From NCBI GenBank assembly GCA_029260235.1, contig JAJDDP010000133.1, positions 1-63,233 on the forward strand: a stretch of 63,233 nt of DNA, read 5' to 3'. Below the pieces are notes generated by a model. It did no database searches. It had not been told where the DNA came from and saw only the letters and a program-made list of their open reading frames with translations. Position 1 is the stretch's first letter, and every line of letters begins with the position of its first letter. Shown one piece after another: positions 1 through 9,136 of this stretch. The position numbers and the translations under genes were made by a program. Origin of the DNA: Phycisphaerae bacterium (GTDB taxonomy: Bacteria > Planctomycetota > Phycisphaerae > UBA1845).

Positions 1-971
1 TGAAGCGCTTGGCCAACCGAGTCGTTTCTGAGCAAGATACTGTATTCAGGTTGCAGAGTTTGCGGGTCGATGTTGTAAATGTTAGTTACGTAGAGATCAG
101 GGTCACCGTCGTTGTCGTAATCGCCGATGGCCACGCCCATGTCATTCATGATGTTGTCTGCGCCCGCGGCTGCTGCGACTTCTTGAAACGTGCCGTCCTT
201 CTGATTGATCCACAACCGGTTCGGACCAAAATCGACTGCAACATAGACATCAGGCCACCTGTCGCCGTTGAAGTCCGCCAGGACGGGTTGGTGATACCAT
301 TCCCAATCGGCGCCGATCCCGCTGGAGACACTGATGTCCTCGAACGTGCCGTCTTGATTGTTCAGGAACACGTGCAGCGGACCGTTCCAAGATGCTGCTA
401 GCAAGTCGAGGTAGCCGTCGCGATTCAGATCGCCAGCGCACTGCCCCCCGCGGTGAATGCTGCCGGGGTTGGCCTGTGGCATGAAGAGGCCTGCTTGAAC
501 GGTGGCGGATTTGAGGCGGCCATCCTCTTCCTGCTCGAACAGCTCATAAGCAGTCGGCGCAGATTGGTCGTCATTGGTTAGGAATAGATCCAGGTCTTGG
601 TCGCCATCGAAATCGAACCACAAAGCTGCCCGGTGCATGTCTGTGGATGTCAAAGAAACGTCCGCAGCGATTTCCATGAATTGGCCGTTGCCTTGATTGC
701 TGTAGAGAAGATCTGCAAGACCTGCGGCTGTCGGCACGAAGAAATCAACGAACCCGTCATCGTTAAAGTCAGCCGCAGCCAGCCCAACGCCCATTCCGTC
801 TGCCAAGGTGGCCGGCTGAATTCCACGGGCTGCCCCAACTTCTTGAAACGAAACTTGAGCGAACAGGGTCGATGAGCCGACTATCCACGTCAATCCGCCC
901 ACGAACAGCGCGGCTCGCCCGGATGAAGCAGCCGTACTGCGCAGGTCGAGCCATTGTCCTGATCGTACCAT
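1..971 (-). CDS. Secreted FG-GAP/VCBS repeat protein (C-terminus cut by window edge)
   Basis: Reading the minus strand from an ATG at 971 gives an open frame to the window edge with no stop, so the C-terminus is missing. The N-terminus has a basic start and a hydrophobic stretch (about residues 20-36) ending in an A-Q site, consistent with Sec export. The rest shows FG-GAP repeats, each with an Asp-rich calcium-binding-type loop: DFNDDGFVD, DFDGDQDLD, DLNRDGYLD, DFNGDRWPD and DYDNDGDPD, separated by stretches such as GNGQFMEIA and QDGTFEDIS. Such repeats usually fold as an integrin-like beta-propeller in exported proteins, and the pattern resembles planctomycete ASPIC/UnbV-type proteins. The substrate or partner cannot be told. 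The neighbour on the same strand is a radical SAM gene 320 bases upstream, so it is probably transcribed alone. Confidence 0.85.
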   Translation of the reverse strand, partial: MVRSGQWLDLRSTAASSGRAALFVGGLTWIVGSSTLFAQVSFQEVGAARGIQPATLADGMGVGLAAADFNDDGFVDFFVPTAAGLADLLYSNQGNGQFMEIAADVSLTSTDMHRAALWFDFDGDQDLDLFLTNDDQSAPTAYELFEQEEDGRLKSATVQAGLFMPQANPGSIHRGGQCAGDLNRDGYLDLLAASWNGPLHVFLNNQDGTFEDISVSSGIGADWEWYHQPVLADFNGDRWPDVYVAVDFGPNRLWINQKDGTFQEVAAAAGADNIMNDMGVAIGDYDNDGDPDLYVTNIYNIDPQTLQPEYSILLRNDSVGQAL

Positions 972-1290
972 CAGTCCGAAGTCCCTACCGGTGCGTTAGT
1001 TTCAACACCGACCAAGAAATGAAACGCTGCCTGGGGATAGCCCCAGGACCCTTGCACGTGCCCCTCCACACCAACACCAATCCTAAGGACTCTGATGTCC
1101 CAATTCAAGAGGAAGCGACCTGCTGCTTAGCCGGCGACCTCGATCAATGCTTCTCTGGAAAACCTCTGGGCCTTGTCGCAATTGGATGGCCCTGTCAGCC
1201 AGCTAGGTGGCTGATCAAGCCCGAAAATGGCGTCGAACGTAGCGAACCAACCCTCGATGAATCGCACGCCAAGTACCAGGATTTCCCGGG
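972..1290. other. Intergenic stretch without a convincing gene
   Basis: About 320 bases between the FG-GAP protein gene and the radical SAM gene. Open frames here have no recognisable domain and look like chance frames. The stretch should hold the promoter of the FG-GAP gene and the end of the radical SAM transcript. The only clear structure is the small hairpin at 1287-1300. Confidence 0.5.
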
Positions 1291-1300
1291 CTAAAGCCCG
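1287..1300. terminator. Short GC hairpin overlapping the radical SAM stop codon
   Basis: CGGGC, a TAAA loop and GCCCG form a 5-bp stem. The hairpin overlaps the TAG stop of the radical SAM gene (minus strand, 1293-1291). There is no T-tract after it, so it may be a weak terminator, an mRNA 3' stabiliser or part of a dispersed GGGCTAAAGCCC-type palindrome; no second copy was noticed in the window. Confidence 0.35.
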
Positions 1301-2163
1301 CGGGACCATTCTGCCCGGAGCGGTCCTGAATCGATGCGGGCGGCATCAATCTGCTGAAGGATGGCTTCGCGATCCCGCGGAAGTCGACCGCCAATGGCGA
1401 GATAGTTCGATGCGTGGTTGCAACGGAATATGGTGGCCGTTGGATTGACCTCGCGGACGAAGATACGCAGCTCTTGGAGCAGGTCATCGACACCGGGCAT
1501 CGTGAAACGCCCAGCCTGGGCTTGATTGTAGATCGGCGTGGCGGGCGTAAGCATCAGCGTCAAAGTTGACAGGAACTCGGGGTCCATGGTCGTGGCTAGT
1601 CTGGCCGAGGCTGTGGCGTGTTCAACGCTCCTCTCGGCGCCACCTGCCCCAAGAAGGAAGATCAGCGACTGCTTCATGCCAGCAGCCCGGGTTTTGGCCG
1701 CAGCCTCGGCATGGTCGGCTGCATCCGCGCCCTTGGCGATGCGCCGGAGTGTCGTGTCATCGCCTGACTCGGGGCCGATGTAGAGCAACTCCAACCCAAG
1801 TTCTCGCAGACGCGTCATCTCCGCCGCGGACTTGTCCAACAGGTTCTTGGCTGTCGCATAGCAGCTCACCCGGCGTAGATTTGGGAAGGTGACCTTGAGC
1901 GCCATGAGGATCGGCTCCCATAGCCCCAGATCCATCGCCAAGGCATCGCCATCCATGACGAAGACCTTACGCACCTGGGCAGCGAAGGAGCGACCAGCCA
2001 CGGCGATGTCCCCCAGGGTCTCGTCCAGCGGCCTCACCCGGAACTTCTTGTCCGCGTACATGGAGCAATAGGTGCAGTTGTTCCATGAACAACCAATCGT
2101 GGCCTGGAGGAGGAAAGAGTTCGCCTCGCTGGGCGGTCGGTATACAGTTCCTTCGTAGCGCAT
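1291..2163 (-). CDS. Radical SAM protein (CX4CX2C type)
   Basis: A 290-residue protein with the N-terminal pattern YRPPSEANSFLLQATIGC followed by Cys25, Cys30 and Cys33. The spacing is CX4CX2C rather than the classical CX3CX2C, as in a widespread COG1032-like radical SAM group; the three cysteines should hold the 4Fe-4S cluster that cleaves S-adenosylmethionine. A glycine-rich segment and GPESGDDTTLRRIAKG in the middle fit the radical SAM TIM-barrel fold. The substrate is unknown and there is no B12-binding or other accessory domain. The ATG at 2163 matches the family N-terminus. The gene stands alone, downstream of tRNA-Ala on the same strand, so no pathway can be read from its context. Confidence 0.85.
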   Translation of the reverse strand: MRYEGTVYRPPSEANSFLLQATIGCSWNNCTYCSMYADKKFRVRPLDETLGDIAVAGRSFAAQVRKVFVMDGDALAMDLGLWEPILMALKVTFPNLRRVSCYATAKNLLDKSAAEMTRLRELGLELLYIGPESGDDTTLRRIAKGADAADHAEAAAKTRAAGMKQSLIFLLGAGGAERSVEHATASARLATTMDPEFLSTLTLMLTPATPIYNQAQAGRFTMPGVDDLLQELRIFVREVNPTATIFRCNHASNYLAIGGRLPRDREAILQQIDAARIDSGPLRAEWSRGL

Positions 2164-2321
2164 ACCTCAATCATACCTGGATAGGTTCGCTCGGGAAACG
2201 CAGGCCGGGAGGATCAGAGCATCGAATGTGCGGCGGAGGGATCAGCGTCTGTGACGAGTGCTAATCTGCTGGCTGAAGGGGCACCGCTCGAATGGCCTCT
2301 TGATCCCAAGCGGTCTACGAA

Positions 2322-2394
2322 TGGAGCCGTGGGGACTCGAACCCCAGACCTCCTGCATGCCATGCAGGCGTTCTCCCAACTGAACTACGGCCCC
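2322..2394 (-). tRNA. tRNA-Ala (anticodon GGC)
   Basis: Read on the minus strand, GGGGCCG pairs with CGGCTCC as the acceptor stem and gives the alanine identity pair G3-U70. The anticodon stem CCTGC/GCAGG encloses the loop ATGGCAT (anticodon GGC), and the T arm contains GGTTCGAGTCC. The gene is 73 nt and the 3' CCA is not encoded, so it must be added after transcription. Confidence 0.95.
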
Positions 2395-2666
2395 GCTGAA
2401 CCGCTCGCAGCCGCATCCCCTCTTATCGAGGACGGGGTTGTTCGACGAGCAGGGGGGCATTGTAGCGTTGAGGCTTGTTTTGGCAAGGGCTGGGGCATCC
2501 AACAGCCTCTCGAATCAGGATCGTATGCTTGCCTGAAACTGCGTCCGTTTCTTGCGATTGTGCAGTATGATGACCGATTCCTGCAAGGCTGATTGCTGGG
2601 CTGAGGCGGGCCGGGCCTGACTAGGCAGCTCGCCCTGGAGTATGGCAAGAGGATACTGATTGACCG

Positions 2667-3533
2667 ATGGGTCTTCGCGTTCAAACAAAAGCCGATATTC
2701 GTGAAGCGATGGCTTCGATGGGAATCAATCCCCAAAAGAAGTTCGGCCAAAATTTCTTGATCGACGGCAACTTGATGCGCCGATTGGTTGAGTCCGCTGA
2801 GCTGATGTCAGACGACGGCGTCTTGGAAGTCGGTGTGGGCACGGGGGGGCTGACCGATCTCTTGGTCGAAGCGGCAGGCAGGGTCGCCGCCGTTGAAATT
2901 GATCGCGCCCTGGCTGAGTTCGTACGCAAGCGATTCACGGAGCTGACTACGTTCCAGCTCATCGAGGGGGATGTGCTTCGCGATAAGAATCACCTGGCTG
3001 ACAAAGTCGTTGTTGGGGTTCAGCAACTTGCCGCGGCGACGGCTGGACGCACCATGTTGGTTGCGAATCTGCCCTACAGTGTGGCTACGCCGTTGTTGAT
3101 CAATCTGTTGCACGAGTTGCCCCAAGTCAGCCGCTTCTGCTTTACGGTCCAGCGCGATGTGGCAGAGAAGATGGTCGCGCCTCCTCGCACCAAGGCCTAC
3201 GGACCTCTGGGCATCATTCTTCAGGCGTACACGACGATCAAGAAAGTGGCCCAGCTGCCGGCATCCGTTTTTTGGCCTCAGCCGACGATCGAATCCTCCA
3301 TGCTGCGTTTGGATCTCAAAGTAGGCAGTGCAAGCGATTCCGATTCGTTGGCTCACATGAGCAGATTGGTGCGCAGTGCATTCTTGCATCGCCGCAAGAC
3401 TCTCCGATATTCGCTCAAACGCCGCCTCGATGAAGCCAACCAAGCTGAGTTAGAAGAGTCCTTCGATCTGACCCGCAGGCCCGAGGAGCTCAGCGTTGAT
3501 GAGTGGATTGCACTTGCCCGTCAAATTCGCTAA
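2667..3533 (+). CDS. rsmA: 16S rRNA dimethyladenosine transferase RsmA/KsgA
   Basis: A 288-residue SAM-dependent methyltransferase that should dimethylate the two adjacent adenines near the 3' end of 16S rRNA during late 30S assembly. Seen in the sequence: the family start KKFGQNFLID (about residues 24-33), the SAM-binding loop VLEVGVGTGGLT (about 51-62), the acidic VEIDRAL strand end, and the catalytic motif IV NLPYSVATP (about 130). The C-terminal part carries FLHRRKTLRYSL, typical of the family. Length is normal. The start is ATG; no strong ribosome binding site is seen just before it. A 65-base gap separates it from the next gene, so co-transcription is possible but not shown. Confidence 0.95.
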   Translation: MGLRVQTKADIREAMASMGINPQKKFGQNFLIDGNLMRRLVESAELMSDDGVLEVGVGTGGLTDLLVEAAGRVAAVEIDRALAEFVRKRFTELTTFQLIEGDVLRDKNHLADKVVVGVQQLAAATAGRTMLVANLPYSVATPLLINLLHELPQVSRFCFTVQRDVAEKMVAPPRTKAYGPLGIILQAYTTIKKVAQLPASVFWPQPTIESSMLRLDLKVGSASDSDSLAHMSRLVRSAFLHRRKTLRYSLKRRLDEANQAELEESFDLTRRPEELSVDEWIALARQIR

Positions 3534-3598
3534 ACAAGTGGTAAGCAAGAAGTTGACCTCCCACGCCGGAGTGGGCTTACTCAAGAACAGAGGACAAG

Positions 3599-5275
3599 AT
3601 GAGAATATCGCACCCCATGCGTGCAATCGCGGTCTCTTCACTTACGCTAGTGGTTTCGGCCATGGCTCAGCCGTCAGCGCTCGCCGATTCTCCGTCGGGC
3701 CCTCGCTTGGTCGTCTTGATCGTCATCGATCAACTTCGAGCCGACTTGGTGACGCGGTGGGAATCCGATTTTGGCGAAGGCGGCTTCGAGCGGATCATGA
3801 AGCAAGGGGCGCACTTTCCCAACGCGTACTACTCTTACGCGTGCAGTGCGACAGCGCCGGGGCATGCGACCGTATCCACCGGAAGGACACCGAGAGGGCA
3901 TGGCATCATCTCCAACGCGTGGTTCCGCGGAGTGGAGCGAGATCGACAAACCAGTTCCGTGTACGACAAAAACCACAGTCTAGTTGGGACTGCACAGCCT
4001 GATGACGCCACGGGAGGCAAATCTCCGCACATGCTCATTGGCCCCGCTTTGGGTGATCAGATGAAATTCTCTGATCGTCGCGCGAAGGTCTTTTCGGTGG
4101 GCTTTAAGGATCGCGCGGCCATCTTCCTCGGCGGTCAACGACCTGACTTGGCCTTGTGGTGGAACACGACGGATGGAAAATTCGTTTCTAGCACTTACTA
4201 CGCCAAGGCCCTGCCGTCATACACAAAGGCGTTCAATGACCGAAACCCGGTTGAACGCTTCATTGGCAAGTCCTGGGGTTTGCTATTGCCGGCTGAGCGC
4301 TACGAGGACTGCCATCCAGTGAAGGGATCTTGGCCCGGCTTTTCTGACGTGGTTGGCGTTGGATTTCCCCACCAGATGCCGGACACGCATGCTGCGTGCA
4401 GCAGGGCTATCTGGTCGGCGCCGTTTGCTAATGAGTTGGTATTTGACATGGCAGAGGAGATGCTGATCAATGAGTCGCTTGGCGCAGACGAAGCTGCCGA
4501 TTTGCTATGCATTGGGCTGTCTGCCAACGATGTCTGCGGCCACCGCTTCGGCCCGGACAGCGCAGAGGTGAAGGACTGCACCCTGCGTACAGATAGGCAG
4601 TTGGCTGTGTTCTTTGACCTTCTCGATAAAGAGATCGGGCTGGATCGCTGCATCATTGCCATCACCGGCGATCATGGCGCGACCACGGCTCCGGCGCTAG
4701 CTCAAGAACTAGGGATGGGCGGAGGACGTTTCGAGTTTGGTGAACTCCGCGTTGAGACCAACAAGGCCATCGCCAAGGCGCTCGATGCGGCCAACCCGCA
4801 GTTTGGAGACTATGTTTCTTGGATCTCACAACCCTGGATCTACTTTGGTTCAGCCTATCAGCGTGCAGATGCGGCGACGCAACAACGCGTCGTAGCCGCA
4901 ACTCGTTCGTTCCTCAAGCAGCACGAGGGCATCCGTGATGTGATCGATGTTGCAGAGGTGTCCCGTTTGGTGCCGCCGCCGAACGACTTAAGCCGTTCTC
5001 TGATCTGGCAAAACTGCTATCCGGGGCGAGTCGGAGACTTGTGTCTAGTTCCCGAGCCGTATTGGTACCTGATGACTAAGAACTTGGCGGGCCATACTTC
5101 CATGACCAATCATGATCGCCATGTACCCATTTTGATTCTTGGGCCGGGTGTTCGACACGGCAGGTTTCATGCGCCTGTCAAGCCGAGCGACTTGGCTGTG
5201 ACCATAGCGTCGATTCTGGGGATCGAGCCACCGCTCGGCGCCACTGGCCAAGTGATGACAGACGCCATCGAGTAA
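3599..5275 (+). CDS. Exported alkaline-phosphatase-superfamily phosphohydrolase (PafA-like)
   Basis: A 558-residue enzyme with a signal peptide (hydrophobic core about residues 8-23, cleavage probably after SALA). The type I phosphodiesterase/alkaline phosphatase fold shows as VVLIVIDQLRADL (metal-binding Asp near 44), then SATAPGHATVSTG, where Thr85 is the likely nucleophile, and later the metal motif TGDHG. A second metal histidine is expected in the GHTSMTNHDRH region near residue 500. Many relatives are periplasmic phosphomonoesterases of the PafA type, or phosphodiesterases; the exact substrate cannot be read. The ATG at 3599 follows AGAGGA at good spacing. Role is inferred to be phosphate scavenging in the periplasm. 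The next gene is convergent and only 33 bases away. Confidence 0.85.
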   Translation: MRISHPMRAIAVSSLTLVVSAMAQPSALADSPSGPRLVVLIVIDQLRADLVTRWESDFGEGGFERIMKQGAHFPNAYYSYACSATAPGHATVSTGRTPRGHGIISNAWFRGVERDRQTSSVYDKNHSLVGTAQPDDATGGKSPHMLIGPALGDQMKFSDRRAKVFSVGFKDRAAIFLGGQRPDLALWWNTTDGKFVSSTYYAKALPSYTKAFNDRNPVERFIGKSWGLLLPAERYEDCHPVKGSWPGFSDVVGVGFPHQMPDTHAACSRAIWSAPFANELVFDMAEEMLINESLGADEAADLLCIGLSANDVCGHRFGPDSAEVKDCTLRTDRQLAVFFDLLDKEIGLDRCIIAITGDHGATTAPALAQELGMGGGRFEFGELRVETNKAIAKALDAANPQFGDYVSWISQPWIYFGSAYQRADAATQQRVVAATRSFLKQHEGIRDVIDVAEVSRLVPPPNDLSRSLIWQNCYPGRVGDLCLVPEPYWYLMTKNLAGHTSMTNHDRHVPILILGPGVRHGRFHAPVKPSDLAVTIASILGIEPPLGATGQVMTDAIE

Positions 5276-5308
5276 TTGTGGAAATTGCCCAAGTGCGCCG
5301 AGGTCCAG

Positions 5309-6658
5309 CTATGGCACCGAAATCGAGGCTTGTTGGGCCGTTTCGGCGAAATTGGATGCCTGAGTAACTTCACTCTTGGCCCGATCAACCAGATTCTCGA
5401 TTTCGCACATCTTGGCTGTGACCCGCTCCGATGCTCGCTGGATTTCTTCTCTAGCAGCCAAGGCTTCCCGGCGATGGTCTCGGGCGCTCTCAGCCTCTTT
5501 GAGCGCTTCGGCGCGCCAAGTGCGGACCTGCTTCAACAGCACCTCAGCCTCAGACTTGGCTTGGCTAGCTTGCTCGGCGTAGCAGACTGCCTCTTCCATG
5601 GCCCGGTTGGCGCTCATCCACATCTGTGAGACCTGCGTGCTCAAGAACGAGCCTAACCTGGCAAAGCCGTCGGTGATTGCATCGCCGCCATTCTCTTCGA
5701 CGACATGCTGGTCCTGCATCGCTTGTAGTTCAGTGGTGTCGGCCGGTGGAGCTTCTGCTGGTGCGGGTGACGTGCAGACTTCTGCCTCCGAGTCGGCGGT
5801 CAGGTCGGTACAGCATTCCTCAGCGGCGCATTTGTCTTCGCACTCAGCGGGCAAATCGGCACTAATCGAATCAGGGGGGCATTCTTCAGGGCCGGCAGCA
5901 GCTTCATCGCAAGCTGCGCCCTCGGCATCAGCCTCGGCTTGTGGTGTATCCTCGGGCATGGCTGCGCAAGCGTCTTGTCCTTCGGAGAGGGGGTCGACTT
6001 GTTCAGCCGCCGCGTCAGGTTCACATCCACCCGTACCGTTGAATGCATCTGGTCCAGTTGGCTGCTCGGTTTCGGCGGACGCGTCTGCCTCTATCTCAGC
6101 CACTTGGTCGGCGAGCGCATCGGTCGCGTTTTGAAGTTGGTCCAGGGCTGCTTCTACGGTTCCTTCTGCGGCTGCGTCGGCGCTAGGCTCAGCAGTTTCT
6201 GGGGACGCGGGCGCAGCCACTTCACTAACCACAGCTTCCTCAGCTACGGTGTCACAGGCCTCTTGGGCAGGAGCAGATTTCGTAGTTGCTGGCTCGGAGG
6301 TGGGCTGGGCTTGGGCAACCTGTTCGGTAATTTCAGCGGCGATTTGATCGGCTTCTTTGTTGATCACGTCCATCTCAAGTTCCTCAGCTAACGACGGGAA
6401 ATCTGCATCGATTCTTTTTGTCGTGTCGGCGTTGATCGGATCGTGGGCAGCCTGCAAAATATTCCGTAGGTCTTCAGCGTACGCCTCGCCCGAACAGGCA
6501 GCCAGAGCTTCCTCGTCTTGTTGGCTCGTCATTGCCGCCAAGCGACTCAGCAGCGCCAACTCGGTCCTCAAAGTCCGCAGTTCGTCGGCGCTGGCCAGCG
6601 TGACTTCGGATAGTTGGCCATCTCGAACGACCAAATATGTCGTGGTTACGTTCATCAT
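5309..6658 (-). CDS. Acidic Ala/Glu-rich coiled-coil protein, unknown function
   Basis: I do not recognise this 449-residue protein. It has three visible parts: residues 1-100, ordered and mildly helical (starts MMNVTTTYLVVRDGQLSEV); about 110-310, low-complexity, very acidic and Ala/Pro/Glu rich with scattered cysteines (for example DKCAAEECC); and about 330-449, a heptad-like helical region rich in Ala, Glu, Lys and Arg that should form a coiled coil. No signal peptide or membrane segment is seen, so it is probably cytoplasmic. It could be a scaffold or filament-forming protein, but this is inference from composition only. The real start may be the second ATG (6655). It ends 33 bases from the convergent phosphatase gene. 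Confidence 0.75.
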   Translation of the reverse strand: MMNVTTTYLVVRDGQLSEVTLASADELRTLRTELALLSRLAAMTSQQDEEALAACSGEAYAEDLRNILQAAHDPINADTTKRIDADFPSLAEELEMDVINKEADQIAAEITEQVAQAQPTSEPATTKSAPAQEACDTVAEEAVVSEVAAPASPETAEPSADAAAEGTVEAALDQLQNATDALADQVAEIEADASAETEQPTGPDAFNGTGGCEPDAAAEQVDPLSEGQDACAAMPEDTPQAEADAEGAACDEAAAGPEECPPDSISADLPAECEDKCAAEECCTDLTADSEAEVCTSPAPAEAPPADTTELQAMQDQHVVEENGGDAITDGFARLGSFLSTQVSQMWMSANRAMEEAVCYAEQASQAKSEAEVLLKQVRTWRAEALKEAESARDHRREALAAREEIQRASERVTAKMCEIENLVDRAKSEVTQASNFAETAQQASISVP

Positions 6659-6936
6659 CCGCGTTGTTCGATGGCTGCCCTGATCTCATTCGATCCTCTA
6701 GCATAGACTTCGACCATCCCACTTTGCTACTCCACTAGGAGGGTGTCGATCCCATCTATCTCGCGGGGCTACGCCTTCATCGTGAGTCAACGGTCGAGGT
6801 TATCGGCGTGTCGGATTGGAAGGAGCGCAGACCAAGCTCCGGCCGCGGAGCGAGCCTAGTGATAGACCTTCGCACCGGGCAATGATCTTGACTTCAACAC
6901 CCGGAGTCTTTGGCCAGCGGGTTCTACTGGCCAGGA

Positions 6937-8829
6937 CTACTCAGGCCTCGAAGTTGGTGTGATGGTCAGGTCAATTCGGGCACCATCGCGTTCGATAACG
7001 ACCGCGACGGATTGCCCAATCTTGACGCCGATCAATGCGTCGGAATAGTCTTGCAGGTTGGCGATTTTTTGACCGGCGAACTCCACGATCACATCACCGC
7101 TCTTCATTCCCGCCTTGGCTGCAGGTCCGCCGTCACGCACATCGGCCAGTTTGACGCCAACGACATTGCCTGCCCCCATGTCCGGGATCGTGCCGGTATA
7201 CGCTCGGCGGCTCATTCTGCCGGGGGCTGGTGCGGATCGCTGTACCCTGAGATAGGCTACTTCGGTTTCAGGATTGCTCACATCTGCAACCAGCCGCTTG
7301 GCCAGCAGGGCAATGCGCTCCATACCCTCATAGTTCAGCGTTTCCGTATCGTCGCTTGGGCAGTTGTAGTCCTCGTGCATGTCGGTGAAGAAGCTCAGGG
7401 TTGCTACACCCTTAGTGTAGAACGAGGTAGCGTCGGTAGGCAGGTAGGGGTCATCTTGCAGCACCAATTGGAATCCGGCTGGGATATTGCGACGCTCGAT
7501 GATGCGCCGCCACAGGGGGGATGATCCGACCGCTTGGATGATCAAGGTGTTATCGCGAAGCCGGCCCACCATGTCGAAGTTGACGTAGGCTACCACCTTG
7601 TCCAAAGGAATAGCCGGGTCTTCGACATAACGGCTAGAGCCGATCAAACCGAGTTCTTCACCACTCCACAGGGCAACGACCAGTCCGCGCATCGGCTGGT
7701 TGGGGTCGGCTTGGCGGCGAGCCTCAGCCAAGTCAGCCACGATTTCGAGCACAACGGCAGTTCCCGAGGCATTGTCGTCAGCACCGTTGTGGATCATGCC
7801 CTCTTGGCCCGCCTTAGCCATCGAGCCTAGTCCTTCGCCCGTGCCGATGTGGTCATAATGGGCTCCGATAGCCACATATTCATCACTGCCACCCTGCGGC
7901 GGGAGAATGGCAATCACGTTGCGGCAGTCGCTGCGGACTTGGTTCACCGACACAGACAGGCGGACCCGAGTTTTTGTCGACATCGCAGCGTGGGGATTCA
8001 TCTGCCCGTTGTCGAGCATGTCTTGCAACTGCTTGAGGTTCGTGCCGGCACCAGCCAACAGTCGATCTGCCATTTTCCCACTGATGGACAACGTCACCGC
8101 CGCCGCCGCCGAATTTCGGCTTTCTTTATAAAAGCGGGTTACCTTTCCCGCATGGGCTGAGTTTGGTCCCGAGACGAGCAGGACAGCCTTGGCGCCTCGA
8201 TCAGCCGCCAGCTTCGCCTTGTAGCGATCTCCCGCATACAGTGCCAATTCCTGTCTCCGCTTCGGAGTGACTTCTTCTGGCACATCGCGAAGGATCAAGA
8301 CCACTTTGCCAGTGACGTCGAGGTTCCTGTAAGAATCGTAGGCTTTCCCGGGCGAGCCTGCTTCAACTAGACCGTAACCAGCGAAGACGACTTCGCCCTC
8401 GGCTGACCCGCTAGCCGAGAAAGTCCGCGGGCAGTAGTCATCGTTGAGTTTGCATGGGCTGCCGGTCGCACCGGCTGAGGCGAGAATCTCGAAGCTAGTC
8501 TTGCTTTCAACCAGATGCACGCCGGAAATGAACTCGAACGATTGGTAGAACGACCCGCGTTTGCCGCCCGGTTGAAATCCGGCATTCTTCAGGGCAGTAG
8601 CAATATACTGCCCAGCCCGAAGTACGCCCGGACTGCCGGTAAGCCGACCGCCGCACTCATCTGAGGCTAAGAAGGCGACGTCAGATCGGAGATCATCAGC
8701 CGAAATCGGCGAGGTCAGCGTAGAAGCAACATCAATGGTCTCTTGGGGGATCTGCTCGACCATCAACTGGCTACAGCCACTGGTCAGCATGCCGATGAAG
8801 ATCAGGCTAAGGGATAGAATTCGGAGCAT
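6937..8829 (-). CDS. M28-family metallopeptidase lipoprotein with PA and PDZ domains
   Basis: A 630-residue zinc aminopeptidase-like enzyme, probably anchored outside the cytoplasm. The ATG at 8829 is preferred over the in-frame start at 8871 because it follows AAAGGA and begins directly with a lipoprotein signal ending in LTSGC. Domains in order: a protease-associated (PA) insert (about 100-260); the M28 catalytic core with GAHYDHIG, GADDNASG, the catalytic pair GEELGLIG and a DMVGR strand (about 290-500); and a C-terminal PDZ domain (about 550-625) with GPAAKAGMKSGDVIVEF. The combination resembles planctomycete M28 proteins used for peptide degradation. It stands alone: 307 bases separate it from the kinase gene upstream and 278 from the acidic protein gene downstream. 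Confidence 0.9.
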   Translation of the reverse strand: MLRILSLSLIFIGMLTSGCSQLMVEQIPQETIDVASTLTSPISADDLRSDVAFLASDECGGRLTGSPGVLRAGQYIATALKNAGFQPGGKRGSFYQSFEFISGVHLVESKTSFEILASAGATGSPCKLNDDYCPRTFSASGSAEGEVVFAGYGLVEAGSPGKAYDSYRNLDVTGKVVLILRDVPEEVTPKRRQELALYAGDRYKAKLAADRGAKAVLLVSGPNSAHAGKVTRFYKESRNSAAAAVTLSISGKMADRLLAGAGTNLKQLQDMLDNGQMNPHAAMSTKTRVRLSVSVNQVRSDCRNVIAILPPQGGSDEYVAIGAHYDHIGTGEGLGSMAKAGQEGMIHNGADDNASGTAVVLEIVADLAEARRQADPNQPMRGLVVALWSGEELGLIGSSRYVEDPAIPLDKVVAYVNFDMVGRLRDNTLIIQAVGSSPLWRRIIERRNIPAGFQLVLQDDPYLPTDATSFYTKGVATLSFFTDMHEDYNCPSDDTETLNYEGMERIALLAKRLVADVSNPETEVAYLRVQRSAPAPGRMSRRAYTGTIPDMGAGNVVGVKLADVRDGGPAAKAGMKSGDVIVEFAGQKIANLQDYSDALIGVKIGQSVAVVIERDGARIDLTITPTSRPE

Positions 8830-9136
8830 CTCAAGGTGTCCTTTCAGCTCATATCGCAAGTCGCAACTCATTAGTGCGTGTCGAGCCGGTCAGTCTAATC
8901 CGCCTGCCCAGAATTGCCACACCAGCTCGCGCCAAATTGGGCCAAGTCCAGAAATGGAATAGCCGAGCGGGCGCATAGGTGGGGTTCGCCCTGATGGGGT
9001 TGCTCTGGCGTTGCCAGCCAAGCTAGGATCGGTGATGTCTTGATCGCCAGAGCCTCATTCGGATCGGTCTGGCCTCTGGCGGCTAGAGTTCCGTTCTGAA
9101 TTGGTGAGATGTTGGTTGGAACTGCTCGGGTGTTCT
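8830..9136. other. Intergenic stretch with a long inverted repeat
   Basis: About 307 bases between the Ser/Thr kinase gene and the M28 peptidase gene, both on the minus strand. No coding frame has a recognisable product. It holds the ribosome binding site of the peptidase gene and the inverted repeat at 9002-9053, which could end the kinase transcript. I see no clear promoter. Confidence 0.5.
9002..9053. repeat. Inverted repeat, 9-bp perfect arms
   Basis: GCTCTGGCG at 9002-9010 is the exact reverse complement of CGCCAGAGC at 9045-9053, with 34 bases between. It lies about 85 bases past the kinase stop codon, so it may be a Rho-independent-like fold without a T-tract, or an mRNA 3' structure. 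Confidence 0.4.

Noticed and set aside
2808-3443. Long minus-strand frame opposite rsmA
   Set aside because: It is a shadow of rsmA, which has all family motifs.
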